A DNA stretch of 64,000 nt from Acidobacteriaceae bacterium (GTDB lineage: Bacteria; Acidobacteriota; Terriglobia; Terriglobales; Acidobacteriaceae), in contig CAHJWL010000005.1 in assembly GCA_903642235.1 (NCBI GenBank), positions 248,001 through 312,000 on the forward strand, written 5' to 3'. Below the pieces are notes generated by a model. That model was given only the letters and a program-made list of their open reading frames with translations, searched no databases and was not told where the DNA came from. Within the stretch, counting starts at the first letter, position 1; each line of letters starts with the position of its first letter. Below are positions 54,732 to 63,198 of this stretch, one piece after another. The translations under genes and the position numbers were made by a program.

Positions 54732-55051
54732 AATGCTTCAACCATGCAGAAGACCTAAATTCGTGGCAACCATCCAGGCAAAGCGGTCGGTGAGCTTGCC
54801 AAACTCGTCGGAGAGTCTGCAGCTTCTAATCAGAGGGCCAAGAGAAGAGCAGTCACATCCGTATCGTTAGGAACGCGAAGCTCTGCCTCTCATCGAAAGC
54901 CGGAGCCATTCTCATTGCTGACCACGCACCCGCGAAGACAACGAAGTAAGCCGTCAGGAGACGACACGCGGCGGAACGTAAAGATCGTCTGTGATTTCCT
55001 CGAGCTTTCACCAGAGACCCCCGTAGCTCTCCTATGCGAAGGTCGCACGCT
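54732..55051. other. 320-bp region without a supported gene
   Basis: The TetR gene ends at 54731 and the convergent czcA ends at 55052. One plus-strand phase is open from 54759 to 55085 (108 codons after a TAA at 54756-54758, preceded by ATG at 54744), with a coding-looking beginning (GNHPGKAVGELAKLVG). It lacks a usable start and was not recognised. No clear terminator hairpin was seen. Confidence 0.5.
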
Positions 55052-58000
55052 TCACTTCAGGTCGTCTTTGCTGAACCATGGATAGAGAATCGGCAGCACA
55101 TACAGCGTCAAAATCGTCGCGGTCAGTAGCCCGCCGATGACCACGGTGGCCAGCGGTCGCTCGATCTCCGCACCCCGCGAGGTTGAGATCGCCATAGGGA
55201 TGAAGCCGAGGCTCGCGACCAGAGCTGTGATGAGCACCGGCCGAAGTCGATCTGCGGCACCCTGGTGTACCGCATCTTCCATGGCTTTCCCCTCCCGGCG
55301 CAGCGCGTTGATGTGGCTCACCATCACAATGCCGTTCAGCACAGCGATGCCGAACAGGGCAATGAAGCCGACACACGCGGACAGGTTCAGATTGATCCCG
55401 CGCAGCCAGAGCGCAGCAATGCCGCCCACCAGCGCCAGGGGAACGATCAGCAGAATCAGCGCCATCTGCCTCGTGTTCTGGAAGGTCGCATAGAGCAGCG
55501 CCGCGATGATCAGCAGCGAGACGGGAAAGACCAGCAGCAGCCGCGTCTGGGCGCGCCTCTGGTTCTCATACTGGCCACCCCACTCCAGGTGATACCCCGG
55601 CGGTAAAGTAAGCTGCTGCTCTATCTGCGTGCGGCACTCCTTGACAAAGCTGCCCAGATCGCGCCCGCTCACGTTCGACATCACCACAGCCCGGCGATGC
55701 GCCTGCTCCCGATTGATCAAAATAGGTCCGCCCACCGTACGGATCTCGGCTACCTGGTCCAGCCGTACGAGCTCTCCCTGTGGCGTCTTGATCTGCAGCG
55801 ATCGTAGCTGCTCCGGGTCGTTGCGCAGCGCTTCAGGAAGTCGAACCGCAATCGGGAAACGCTCCTCTCCCAGCAGCATCTCCGAGAGCTGCTTCGAACC
55901 ATACATTGTCTCGATCACTTCCTGGACGTCCGAGACATTTACGCCATAGCGGGCCGCCGCGCGGCGATCGATCCGCACCTGCAACTCCTGCGCGCCGGAG
56001 ATCCTCTCCATCTGCGTCTCCGACGCGCCGTTGACTTTGGAAAGTATCGTCTGCGCCTGACGCGCCAGTTGCTCTAATATGTCGAGATCCTGGCCAAAGA
56101 TCTTGAGGGCTACATCGCCGCGCGTGCCCGTGATCGTTTCGTCCATGCGCATCTGCATCGGTTGCGTGAACTCATACGTGACCCCGGGAATCTGGTTTAG
56201 GGATCGTTCCAGAGTGTGCGAGAACTGCTCTTTCTGTTCAGGAGCCGCAGCCTCCATCTTCGGCGTGAACTTCAGGTACGAATCCGACTCATACTCACCC
56301 ATCGCCTCCGTTGCGAGATCCGGCCGCCCAAGCTTTGTAACAACGCTGTCTACTCCGGAGGCAGCCTTGATTGTTTTTTCGATCTCCGTGCCGATCGCAA
56401 TCGACTCTGTCAGTGAAATCCCGGGGAGGCGCTTGGAGGTCACCACCATCGAGCCCTCGTCAAGCGTCGGCATGAACTCCGTTCCGATAAACTTGAGTGA
56501 ACCCAGCGCCAGAGCGATCAGAACCAAAGACACACTTAGGATCAATCTACGGTGTCGTTCGCTCCGCACCAGCGAACGGCTGTAGCGATCGCGCAGTCTG
56601 TCAAACCAGGAGGGCGTCACCCCCGTGCCCTCTGATCTCTGCTGCCCGTCTGGCTGTCCCGATTGTTCCCCCACGCGGGCCAGCAGCTTCGCGCGATGTC
56701 GCAGGGCGACCGTACAAAGTGTGGGCACAACGAAGAGCGCCAGCAGCAGAGATCCGGTCAGCGCGGAGACAACTGTAACCGCCATCGGTCGAAACATTCG
56801 CCCTTCCAGGCTTTGCAGCGTGAGCACCGGCAAGTAAACCGCGATGATGATGAGCACTCCAAAGATCACAGGCCGCGACACCTCGAGCGCGGCCTCGCGG
56901 ATGATCTCCGTCAATGGTCGACGCGGATCGCCTGTCTCCAGACGATGCATGCAGTTCTCCACCATCACAACCGAGCCATCGACAATCGTGCCAAAGTCTA
57001 TCGCACCCAGGCTCATCAGGTTTACCGAAATCCCAAACAGATCCATGCCGATAAAGCCGAACAGGAGGGAGAGCGGAATCGTAAACGCCACAACCAGCGC
57101 CGCGCGCCAGTCTCCGAGAAAGAGGAGCAGGATCACCAGCACCAGGCAGGCTGCTTCAATCAGATTGCGCCGCACCGTTGCCGTCGTTCCGTTGATCACA
57201 TCGGACTGGTCGTAGAACTGAACTATCTTTGCGCCGTTCGGCAGCGTCAGGCCGGCGATCTTCTGCTTGACCTCCTTGATGATCTTCTGCCCGTTCTCGC
57301 CGCGCAGGAGGATCACCATGCCGGAGACCGTCTCCCCTTTCCCGTCCTTCATCACAGCGCCATGGCGCGGCAGCGGCTCCGTGGTAATCGTCGCAACCTG
57401 ACGCAAGAGAACAGGAACGCCGTCGGTCGTGGACACGACAATGTTGCCCAGGTCGTCCGTTCCCTCAGCCCGTCCCAGGCCGCGCACCGTGTACTGTTGC
57501 TCAGCATGCTCAATGTAGCTGCCGCCGAAGTTGGCGTTATTGTTGGTCACCGCCGCAACCACGTCGTGCAATGTCAGATTGAAGCGGCGCAGGCCCTCCG
57601 GAACCACCTCAACCGTGTACTGCTTCGTCTCACCGCCCCACGAGTTGATCTCGCTCACTCCGGGAATGGTGAGCAGCGCATAGCGGATCACCCAGTCCTG
57701 CAGCGTCTTCACCTGCATCAGAGACATGCCTGGCGCAGAGACCGTGTACTGGTACACCTCGCCAAAGGCCGTCGACATCGGCATCATCTGCGGCGAAAGA
57801 CCCGCTGGAATGCGGCCTTGCACCTGGTTGATCCGCTCCGCAACCAGCTGTCGAACGAGATATTTGTCCATCGCGTCATCGAAGATGACCGTAACCATCG
57901 AAAGGTCGAGCTTTGAGGTGGACCGTACCATCTGCAGCTTCGGCATTCCCATCATCGATGTCTCGATCGGATAGGTCACCAGCTGCTCCACCTCAACCGG

Positions 58001-58168
58001 AGACATGCCCGGACACTGCACTGTGACCACCACTTGATTGTTCGTCAGATCAGGAAAGGCCTCAAGCGGCAACCGAAGCATGACAGTGATGCCGCCGATG
58101 AAGAGGACAACAAGCAGCACCAGGACCAGCCACCGGTTCGATAGAAAAAAGCTGACGAGCCTCCCCAT
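55052..58168 (-). CDS. czcA: Heavy-metal RND efflux pump, CzcA-like (HME)
   Basis: 1038 residues with twelve TMs and two large periplasmic loops. The TM4 signature DFGTIVDGSVVMVEN has the Asp/Asp/Glu pattern of the divalent-cation group (CzcA/CnrA for zinc, cobalt, nickel, cadmium), not the motif typical of the copper/silver pump CusA. The N-terminus SFFLSNRWLVLVL, VTYPIETSMMGMPKL and the C-terminal IALFGIAVLNGIVMVSHIN are typical. It exports metal from periplasm or cytoplasm to outside through the adaptor and channel encoded just upstream; the adaptor gene stops 3 bases before this start. The exact metal is inferred from the motif only. Confidence 0.93.
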   Translation of the reverse strand: MGRLVSFFLSNRWLVLVLLVVLFIGGITVMLRLPLEAFPDLTNNQVVVTVQCPGMSPVEVEQLVTYPIETSMMGMPKLQMVRSTSKLDLSMVTVIFDDAMDKYLVRQLVAERINQVQGRIPAGLSPQMMPMSTAFGEVYQYTVSAPGMSLMQVKTLQDWVIRYALLTIPGVSEINSWGGETKQYTVEVVPEGLRRFNLTLHDVVAAVTNNNANFGGSYIEHAEQQYTVRGLGRAEGTDDLGNIVVSTTDGVPVLLRQVATITTEPLPRHGAVMKDGKGETVSGMVILLRGENGQKIIKEVKQKIAGLTLPNGAKIVQFYDQSDVINGTTATVRRNLIEAACLVLVILLLFLGDWRAALVVAFTIPLSLLFGFIGMDLFGISVNLMSLGAIDFGTIVDGSVVMVENCMHRLETGDPRRPLTEIIREAALEVSRPVIFGVLIIIAVYLPVLTLQSLEGRMFRPMAVTVVSALTGSLLLALFVVPTLCTVALRHRAKLLARVGEQSGQPDGQQRSEGTGVTPSWFDRLRDRYSRSLVRSERHRRLILSVSLVLIALALGSLKFIGTEFMPTLDEGSMVVTSKRLPGISLTESIAIGTEIEKTIKAASGVDSVVTKLGRPDLATEAMGEYESDSYLKFTPKMEAAAPEQKEQFSHTLERSLNQIPGVTYEFTQPMQMRMDETITGTRGDVALKIFGQDLDILEQLARQAQTILSKVNGASETQMERISGAQELQVRIDRRAAARYGVNVSDVQEVIETMYGSKQLSEMLLGEERFPIAVRLPEALRNDPEQLRSLQIKTPQGELVRLDQVAEIRTVGGPILINREQAHRRAVVMSNVSGRDLGSFVKECRTQIEQQLTLPPGYHLEWGGQYENQRRAQTRLLLVFPVSLLIIAALLYATFQNTRQMALILLIVPLALVGGIAALWLRGINLNLSACVGFIALFGIAVLNGIVMVSHINALRREGKAMEDAVHQGAADRLRPVLITALVASLGFIPMAISTSRGAEIERPLATVVIGGLLTATILTLYVLPILYPWFSKDDLK

Positions 58169-58171
58169 GGT

Positions 58172-59479
58172 CTAACCGTCTCCCGTAGTGGCTTTCAGCA
58201 TCTCGGACTTCACGAGGAACGCACCTTGAACGACGATCTTGTCGCCTGGCTGAAGGCCGTTGAGGATCTCCGTCATACCCTGCAAGCGTGTCCCGGTGTT
58301 CACAGTCACCGCGCGGAAGGTCTGTCCGTCCCGCGTGGCAAAGACCACCATCATGCCGTTGATGTCCTGCAGTGCGGCTTCCGGAACAAAAATGGCGGTG
58401 CGCGTCTTTGCTTCCCCAATCTGCGCCGAGACAAACATTCCAGGTCGCAGCCGTGTGCCAGGATTCGGAACAACAATCCGCACAGGAACGGTGCGCGTCG
58501 CCGGATCAAGCGTGTCTCCCAGCATACCCACCCTTCCATGGAAGGTCTGGCCCGCAGGGCCTGAAGTCACGATCTCTGCTTCTGCCCCCTTGTGCACCAG
58601 CGAGAGATCCTGCTGATTGACCGCGGCCGAGATCCACACCGTAGACAGATTCGAAATATCGAAGGCGTCAAAGCCCGTGTCGACAACCTGTCCGACGCTC
58701 ACGTTCCGCGCAAGAACAACACCATCAATCGGCGATCGAAGAGGAACAAGCTCGCGATCATAGAGATTACCCGCGTTGAGCGACTCCGGCGATACCTGCA
58801 ACAGCTCCGAAAGATGCTCGCGCTCCATATGCACGCTTGCCTCCGCATCCACCAGCATCTTTTCGGCCTGCAGCAAGTCCTGATCAGAGCGCTGCTGCTC
58901 CTCAAGCGAGGCCGCCTGAATGGAGAACAGGTGGTGGTAGCGGTCTCGCGCCTGCCGTGCGAACAGCACGGCGCCACGCTGTCTGTCAGCCGCCGAGTAC
59001 GCCTGCACCAGCGCGCCGACCGTCTCATGCACAGAGTGACTATGTAGCTCACCCAGAGTCTCGCCGCGTCGCACGACTGCGCCCGAAAGCACATTCACCG
59101 CGGTTATGCGCCCGTCTGCCAGCGTGCCCAGATGCGATGTGTGCTGCTCGTCCACCTGCACCTGCCCGCCTACGGAAAGCGCCTGCGGCACACGCTCGAC
59201 CGCCACCTCGGCAACCTGGATGCCCGCCTTCCGCTGATCCTCGAGCGCGATCCGTGCGGTGTCGTTCGGCTCTGCTCCGCCTGCGCTGCTCTTGTCCGGC
59301 TTGCCTTTGCCGTCAGAGCTCTGCGCTGCCGACGCATCGCTGCTCTGCTTTGAACTTGCATCTTTTGTCGCGGAGCCCTTCGACCCCGACTCGGAGTTGC
59401 TCGTTTCGGTCTTGCCGGAACAGCCCGCGAACATCGCCGCGAGAAGCAGCAGCGCGAGGGAAGCTGAAGTTCGCCTCAT
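58172..59479 (-). CDS. czcB: Efflux RND periplasmic adaptor, CzcB-like lipoprotein
   Basis: 435 residues. A lipoprotein signal (AAMFAGCSG, Cys20) is followed by a linker of about 50 residues rich in Ser, Lys, Gly and Asp. The lipoyl half-motifs lie at GRITAVNVLSGAVVRRGETLGEL and RSPIDGVVLARNVSVGQVV. A coiled-coil hairpin of about 80 residues lies between them. The beta-barrel and membrane-proximal parts follow (GDTLDPATRTVPVRI, LRPGMFVSAQI). It joins CzcA to the TolC-like channel. Its start overlaps the stop of czcC by 4 bases. Confidence 0.92.
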   Translation of the reverse strand: MRRTSASLALLLLAAMFAGCSGKTETSNSESGSKGSATKDASSKQSSDASAAQSSDGKGKPDKSSAGGAEPNDTARIALEDQRKAGIQVAEVAVERVPQALSVGGQVQVDEQHTSHLGTLADGRITAVNVLSGAVVRRGETLGELHSHSVHETVGALVQAYSAADRQRGAVLFARQARDRYHHLFSIQAASLEEQQRSDQDLLQAEKMLVDAEASVHMEREHLSELLQVSPESLNAGNLYDRELVPLRSPIDGVVLARNVSVGQVVDTGFDAFDISNLSTVWISAAVNQQDLSLVHKGAEAEIVTSGPAGQTFHGRVGMLGDTLDPATRTVPVRIVVPNPGTRLRPGMFVSAQIGEAKTRTAIFVPEAALQDINGMMVVFATRDGQTFRAVTVNTGTRLQGMTEILNGLQPGDKIVVQGAFLVKSEMLKATTGDG

Positions 59480-60729
59480 GGACGCACTCCGTATGCAAGC
59501 TGCAGGCGAAGGCCGGCCTGCTGAAACTCGGCCAGCGTGCGCAGCGCCGTCACCTCCACGTCAACGGCGGTGCGTTCCGCATCAAGGTAGCGCAACAGAT
59601 CGACTCCGCCCGTGCGATATGCGTCATCCATGATCGTCATGTTCTGTTTAGCTCGCGCCCGCATCTCCGGAAGAACCTTGCGCACAATCCGCTGTTGCGA
59701 CGCATACGCCTGCTCAGCCGCTGTGACGTCGGCGCGAACGATTAGTTCGAGCTGCTGCACTCGATCCTGTGCGGCGCGAAGGTTCGCTCGTGCCCGCTCG
59801 ATCTCGCCTTGATTGCGGTTCGCGAAGGGCAGCGGAATCTGCAGGGCCGTATAGAGCGTGTTTGTCCCCGAGTTGCGCTTGTAGCCGCCGAAGATGTCTA
59901 CATCCGGCACCCTCTGCGCGAGCTGCAGCTTGATCTCTGCTTCAGCTGCAGCCACCGCCTCATGCGCGACCGTAACATCAGCGCGATTCAACAGAACCGA
60001 CGCCGGCGTTTGCGTCTGGATCGCGTTCAGGGTATCGAGCGAGTCCGTAAGTTTGATCTCGCTGTTTGGCTCGCGTCCCATCTCTTTATATAGTTCGATG
60101 CGTGTGAGCAGTGCCTCGCGCCGCGCCGCCGCTAGCGAGAGTTCAAGCCGGTCTCGCTCAATCTGCACCCGCAGCAGATCCACCCCGCGCATGGCGCCCG
60201 CCTGTACCCGCTCCTTGTTGTACAGCACGATCGCATCAACCGTACGCATGTCCTCTTCAAGCAGGCGCGCGATCCCTTCATTGGCTACGACGCTCCAGTA
60301 CGCCGCCGCCACCCGGCCGGCAATCTGCTGGAGCAACAGCACGCGTTCCGCCTCACTCCGCCGCACAATCGCCCGAGCGACTCCAAGCCTTCGAGATCGT
60401 TTGCCACCTGGCTCCAGGAGCTGCGCGATCTCACCATAGTCTTCCGTCTGGTTGGCAAAGCTGAAGTTGTCAGCCCACGGGCGAATATCCTCGGATTGCA
60501 GGTACAGCCTTGGGTTCGGCCGCAAGGCCGCCTGCGTCACTCCCCCACGCGAGGCATCCACCAGATCCTGCGCTTCGCGCGCCTGTGGACTTGTCTGCGC
60601 CTGTTCAATCGCCGCGTGGAGACTCAGGCCGGAGACGCTTTGGCCTCTTAGATCTCCGGAAAAGCAGGAGAGCAGGCCAAAAACGAGAGAGAGCCGAGAC
60701 AGGACTGCGCCGGATTGTGATTGGTACAT
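59476..60729 (-). CDS. czcC: TolC-family outer-membrane channel, CzcC-like
   Basis: 417 residues from ATG 60729, the first Met with a signal-like sequence after it (SRLSLVFGLLSCFSG). It has two repeats of long helices typical of outer-membrane efflux proteins: EAQDLVDASRGGVTQAALRPNP and VAHEAVAAAEAEIKLQLAQRVPDVDIFGG in outline, with PLPFANRNQGEIERARANL. It forms the exit duct for the czcBA pump and is the first gene of the czcCBA operon. A palindrome with an extended -10 lies upstream. Confidence 0.9.
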   Translation of the reverse strand: MYQSQSGAVLSRLSLVFGLLSCFSGDLRGQSVSGLSLHAAIEQAQTSPQAREAQDLVDASRGGVTQAALRPNPRLYLQSEDIRPWADNFSFANQTEDYGEIAQLLEPGGKRSRRLGVARAIVRRSEAERVLLLQQIAGRVAAAYWSVVANEGIARLLEEDMRTVDAIVLYNKERVQAGAMRGVDLLRVQIERDRLELSLAAARREALLTRIELYKEMGREPNSEIKLTDSLDTLNAIQTQTPASVLLNRADVTVAHEAVAAAEAEIKLQLAQRVPDVDIFGGYKRNSGTNTLYTALQIPLPFANRNQGEIERARANLRAAQDRVQQLELIVRADVTAAEQAYASQQRIVRKVLPEMRARAKQNMTIMDDAYRTGGVDLLRYLDAERTAVDVEVTALRTLAEFQQAGLRLQLAYGVRP

Positions 60730-60759
60730 GTGGATTCCGCACTCTCTCAGCGACTTGCT

Positions 60760-60769
60760 TGATATATCA
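60760..60769 (-). promoter_or_regulatory. Palindromic extended -10 before the czcCBA operon
   Basis: TGATATATCA is a perfect 10-bp palindrome 31 bases before the czcC start. Read leftward it also contains TG-N-TATATC, an extended -10 promoter element. The flanks are partly symmetrical (GCT on one side, AGC on the other). A metal-sensing repressor could bind here. No good -35 was seen. Confidence 0.35.
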
Positions 60770-60996
60770 GAGCAGATCCGCACTTCCTGCGTCAGCAAGC
60801 AAACCCAGGTGGCTGGAAACAACCCTCTTCCCAGGACACCTCGCCCTGAGTGAGCCTACTTGCCCGCCGCTTCCGGCACAAGGTGTTCTCGCTTGGATGG
60901 TCTGGCTGAACTTCCAAAGGATCCAGGCCAGACCTAGCGGCTGCGAGCGGAGCGCGTCAAACAGACGGCAGGAACAGACCGGAACGAACAGAACGA

Positions 60997-61479
60997 TCAG
61001 CCTGCACGCTCCTCGCACGTCTGCACAGCTTCAGGTACTCGCTTCCATTCCTCGCTGCGTCCGAAGATCTTCAGTCCCACATAGCCCCGAAGCTTCAGGA
61101 GATCACCCTCCGCTATGAAGGTTCCACTGTAGGTCCTGCCGGACATCGGATCGTAGAGCGATCCGCCGTCAGCGCTTCTTCTGTCCTCCGTCACCTTGAA
61201 TCCACTACCTATCTCCAGTCCGCACAGGGAGCGCATCTGGAGCTTGCGGTCAGGATTCCTGCTATCCACTCTTTCGGCTGCGCCTGCCGGAATCTGCAGG
61301 ATCTTCAGGCATTCCTTCTCTCCGCAGCGATACACCGTCACGATCGAGCCCGTCGGTGTTCTCCAGTTTCCCTCAACCGGCTTTGTCTGTGCCCCACCGC
61401 AATGGGCCCGGAGCAGCACACCAGCGACAACGATCAGCAGTCTTCCGCGCACACGATCTCCTTGGAGCCACACCTGCAT
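60997..61479 (-). CDS. DUF2147 periplasmic protein
   Basis: 160 residues from ATG 61479, with GGAG 7 bases upstream. It has an N-terminal hydrophobic signal (LLIVVAGVLLRAHCGGAQ). The DUF2147 pattern is clear: VEGNWRTPTG, a Cys pair in YRCGEKECLKIL, SRNPDRKLQMRSLCGLEIGSGF, SLYDPMSGRTYSGTF and LKLRGYVGLKIFGRSEEWKRV. Members are small secreted beta-rich proteins with no established function. It is a single gene: czcC lies 267 bases away, and hemD points the other way. Confidence 0.82.
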   Translation of the reverse strand: MQVWLQGDRVRGRLLIVVAGVLLRAHCGGAQTKPVEGNWRTPTGSIVTVYRCGEKECLKILQIPAGAAERVDSRNPDRKLQMRSLCGLEIGSGFKVTEDRRSADGGSLYDPMSGRTYSGTFIAEGDLLKLRGYVGLKIFGRSEEWKRVPEAVQTCEERAG

Positions 61480-61622
61480 CTGTGCTCCGGATAGATGCGG
61501 GACAATCCACGCGTGTTTCCCCGGCACGAAGCGACGAGCGCACGAAAGCTTAAGAGCTCCATCAACATCTCTTCGAGCAGCCTTGGCTCTGTTAGAACAA
61601 AAGCTTCGTACACTGTAGGCGC

Positions 61623-62450
61623 ATGCTCGACATTCTGCGAGGCCGCCGCATTCTCGTTACCCGGGCTCGCGCGCAGGCCTCTCACCTCGCCGGAGAGCTC
61701 GAGCGCCTCGGTGCTGCGCCTGTTCTTATCCCCGCCATAGAAATTGCCCCACCCCTCTCCTTTGTCCTGCTTGACCGCGCCATCACGTCTCTCGATCGCT
61801 TTGATTGGCTCGTCTTCACCAGTGCCAATGCCGTCCACGCCTTTGCGCAGCGTTCGCGCGATCTCGGCCGGTCGCCCCATCCAGCACGCATCGCCGCCAT
61901 CGGTCCCGCGACTGCCGTCGCTCTCGCCGCCGAAGGCATCGAACCGCGCCTCTCACCGCTGCTTCTGCCGCCAGTCTCTGTTGCAGAGTCCCTCGCCGCC
62001 ACGCTCCTACCTGCAGTCAGCGTGCTCCTCAGGGCGAACAGGCCTCCGTGCCTCGCTTTTATCCGCGCTGTGTCCGCGCGCGACGTTCTGCCGGAGTCTC
62101 TGACCGCTGCAGGAGCCACTGTGGAGATCATTCCCGCATACCGTACTCTCCTGCCGCCGGGCTCCGTTGCCGCTTTGCAGTCCTCCTTCGCTGACGCCAC
62201 CGTCGCGCCCGAGGCGGCAACCTTCACCAGCTCTTCAACCGTCACGAACCTGCTGGCTCTGCTCCACGCAGCCAGCATCGCCCTTCCACCATCCCTGCTG
62301 CGAATCTCGATCGGTCCCATTACCAGCAGCACTCTGCGCGAACTCGCGATGCCTCCTCACGCGGAAGCTGTCGAGCCAAACATCCCCTCGCTCATAGAAG
62401 CTCTCGCACAGGCCTTTCTGCAGCGGGCCTCTACGCTGGACTCGATCTAG
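61623..62450 (+). CDS. hemD: Uroporphyrinogen-III synthase
   Basis: 275 residues. It begins LRGRRILVTRARAQASHLAGELERLGA, with a matching pattern in IPAIEIAPP, FDWLVFTSANAV and IAAIGPATAVALAAEGI, then a second lobe with FIRAVSARDVLPESLTAAGA and TFTSSSTVTNLLAL. Two alternating lobes are typical of HemD, which closes hydroxymethylbilane into uroporphyrinogen III for heme. The last 20 bases overlap the 3' end of the convergent nth gene. hemQ, another heme gene, lies beyond nth. Confidence 0.9.
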   Translation: MLDILRGRRILVTRARAQASHLAGELERLGAAPVLIPAIEIAPPLSFVLLDRAITSLDRFDWLVFTSANAVHAFAQRSRDLGRSPHPARIAAIGPATAVALAAEGIEPRLSPLLLPPVSVAESLAATLLPAVSVLLRANRPPCLAFIRAVSARDVLPESLTAAGATVEIIPAYRTLLPPGSVAALQSSFADATVAPEAATFTSSSTVTNLLALLHAASIALPPSLLRISIGPITSSTLRELAMPPHAEAVEPNIPSLIEALAQAFLQRASTLDSI

Positions 62451-63198
62451 TCTTCGGCGTCTCTGGACGTCGTCTCTCGTCCATCACCGTCGAAGCCGTC
62501 GGCAGCCACTCTTCCCCTGAGCTCCACGTCTTGTCCTTTGACCGGCAGATCGTCTCAAATCCGCACTCCGCACAGCGCGGCTTCCGCGCCACGCAGATCT
62601 GCCGCCCATGAAAGATGATGCGGTGGCTGGTGTTGATCCATTCCGCCTCCGGGAGGATCTTCTGCAGCCCCCGCTCCACCTTCTCGGGCGTCGTCTCCTT
62701 CGTCAGCTCCAGCCGCAGTGAGATTCGCAGCACATGCGTGTCCACCACCACGCCCACCGCGATCCCGTACCAGCTCCCAAGCACCACGTTCGCCGTCTTC
62801 CGCGCCACCCCGGGTAGCCGAAGCATCTCGTTCATCGTCTGCGGCACGGCTCCGCCAAACTCCTCCGTCACCACGCGCGCCGCACCTTGAATCGACTTCG
62901 CCTTTGCCCGGAAGAATCCGGTCGTCCGGATCACCTCTTCAAGCGCCGGCAGGGAAGCCTCTGCCATCGCCTTTGGCGTCGAAAACAGCCGAAACAACTC
63001 CGGCGTCACCAGATTCACCCGCGCATCCGTACACTGCGCCGAAAGGATCGTCGCAACCGTCAGCTCCCACGCATTCTGATGATGCAGCGCGCACACCGCA
63101 TCCGGATACAGCGCGCGTAGCCGCTTCAGGATCTCCGCAACGCGCGCCTTGTCCGTAGCCCGCAACGCCCGAGACTTACTCGTCGTCACCATACTCAT
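62431..63198 (-). CDS. nth: Endonuclease III
   Basis: 255 residues from ATG 63198, which overlaps the hemQ stop by 4 bases; Met at 63192 is an alternative. The helix-hairpin-helix LRLPGVARKTANVVLG carries the catalytic Lys, and the catalytic Asp is in VVDTHVLRI. The 4Fe-4S ligands are spaced Cys-x6-Cys-x2-Cys-x5-Cys in ICVARKPRCAECGFETICRS in outline. TILSAQCTDARVN is typical. It removes oxidised pyrimidines and nicks the abasic site. A tail of about 25 residues after the cluster is extra. Confidence 0.96.
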   Translation of the reverse strand: MSMVTTSKSRALRATDKARVAEILKRLRALYPDAVCALHHQNAWELTVATILSAQCTDARVNLVTPELFRLFSTPKAMAEASLPALEEVIRTTGFFRAKAKSIQGAARVVTEEFGGAVPQTMNEMLRLPGVARKTANVVLGSWYGIAVGVVVDTHVLRISLRLELTKETTPEKVERGLQKILPEAEWINTSHRIIFHGRQICVARKPRCAECGFETICRSKDKTWSSGEEWLPTASTVMDERRRPETPKTRSSPA

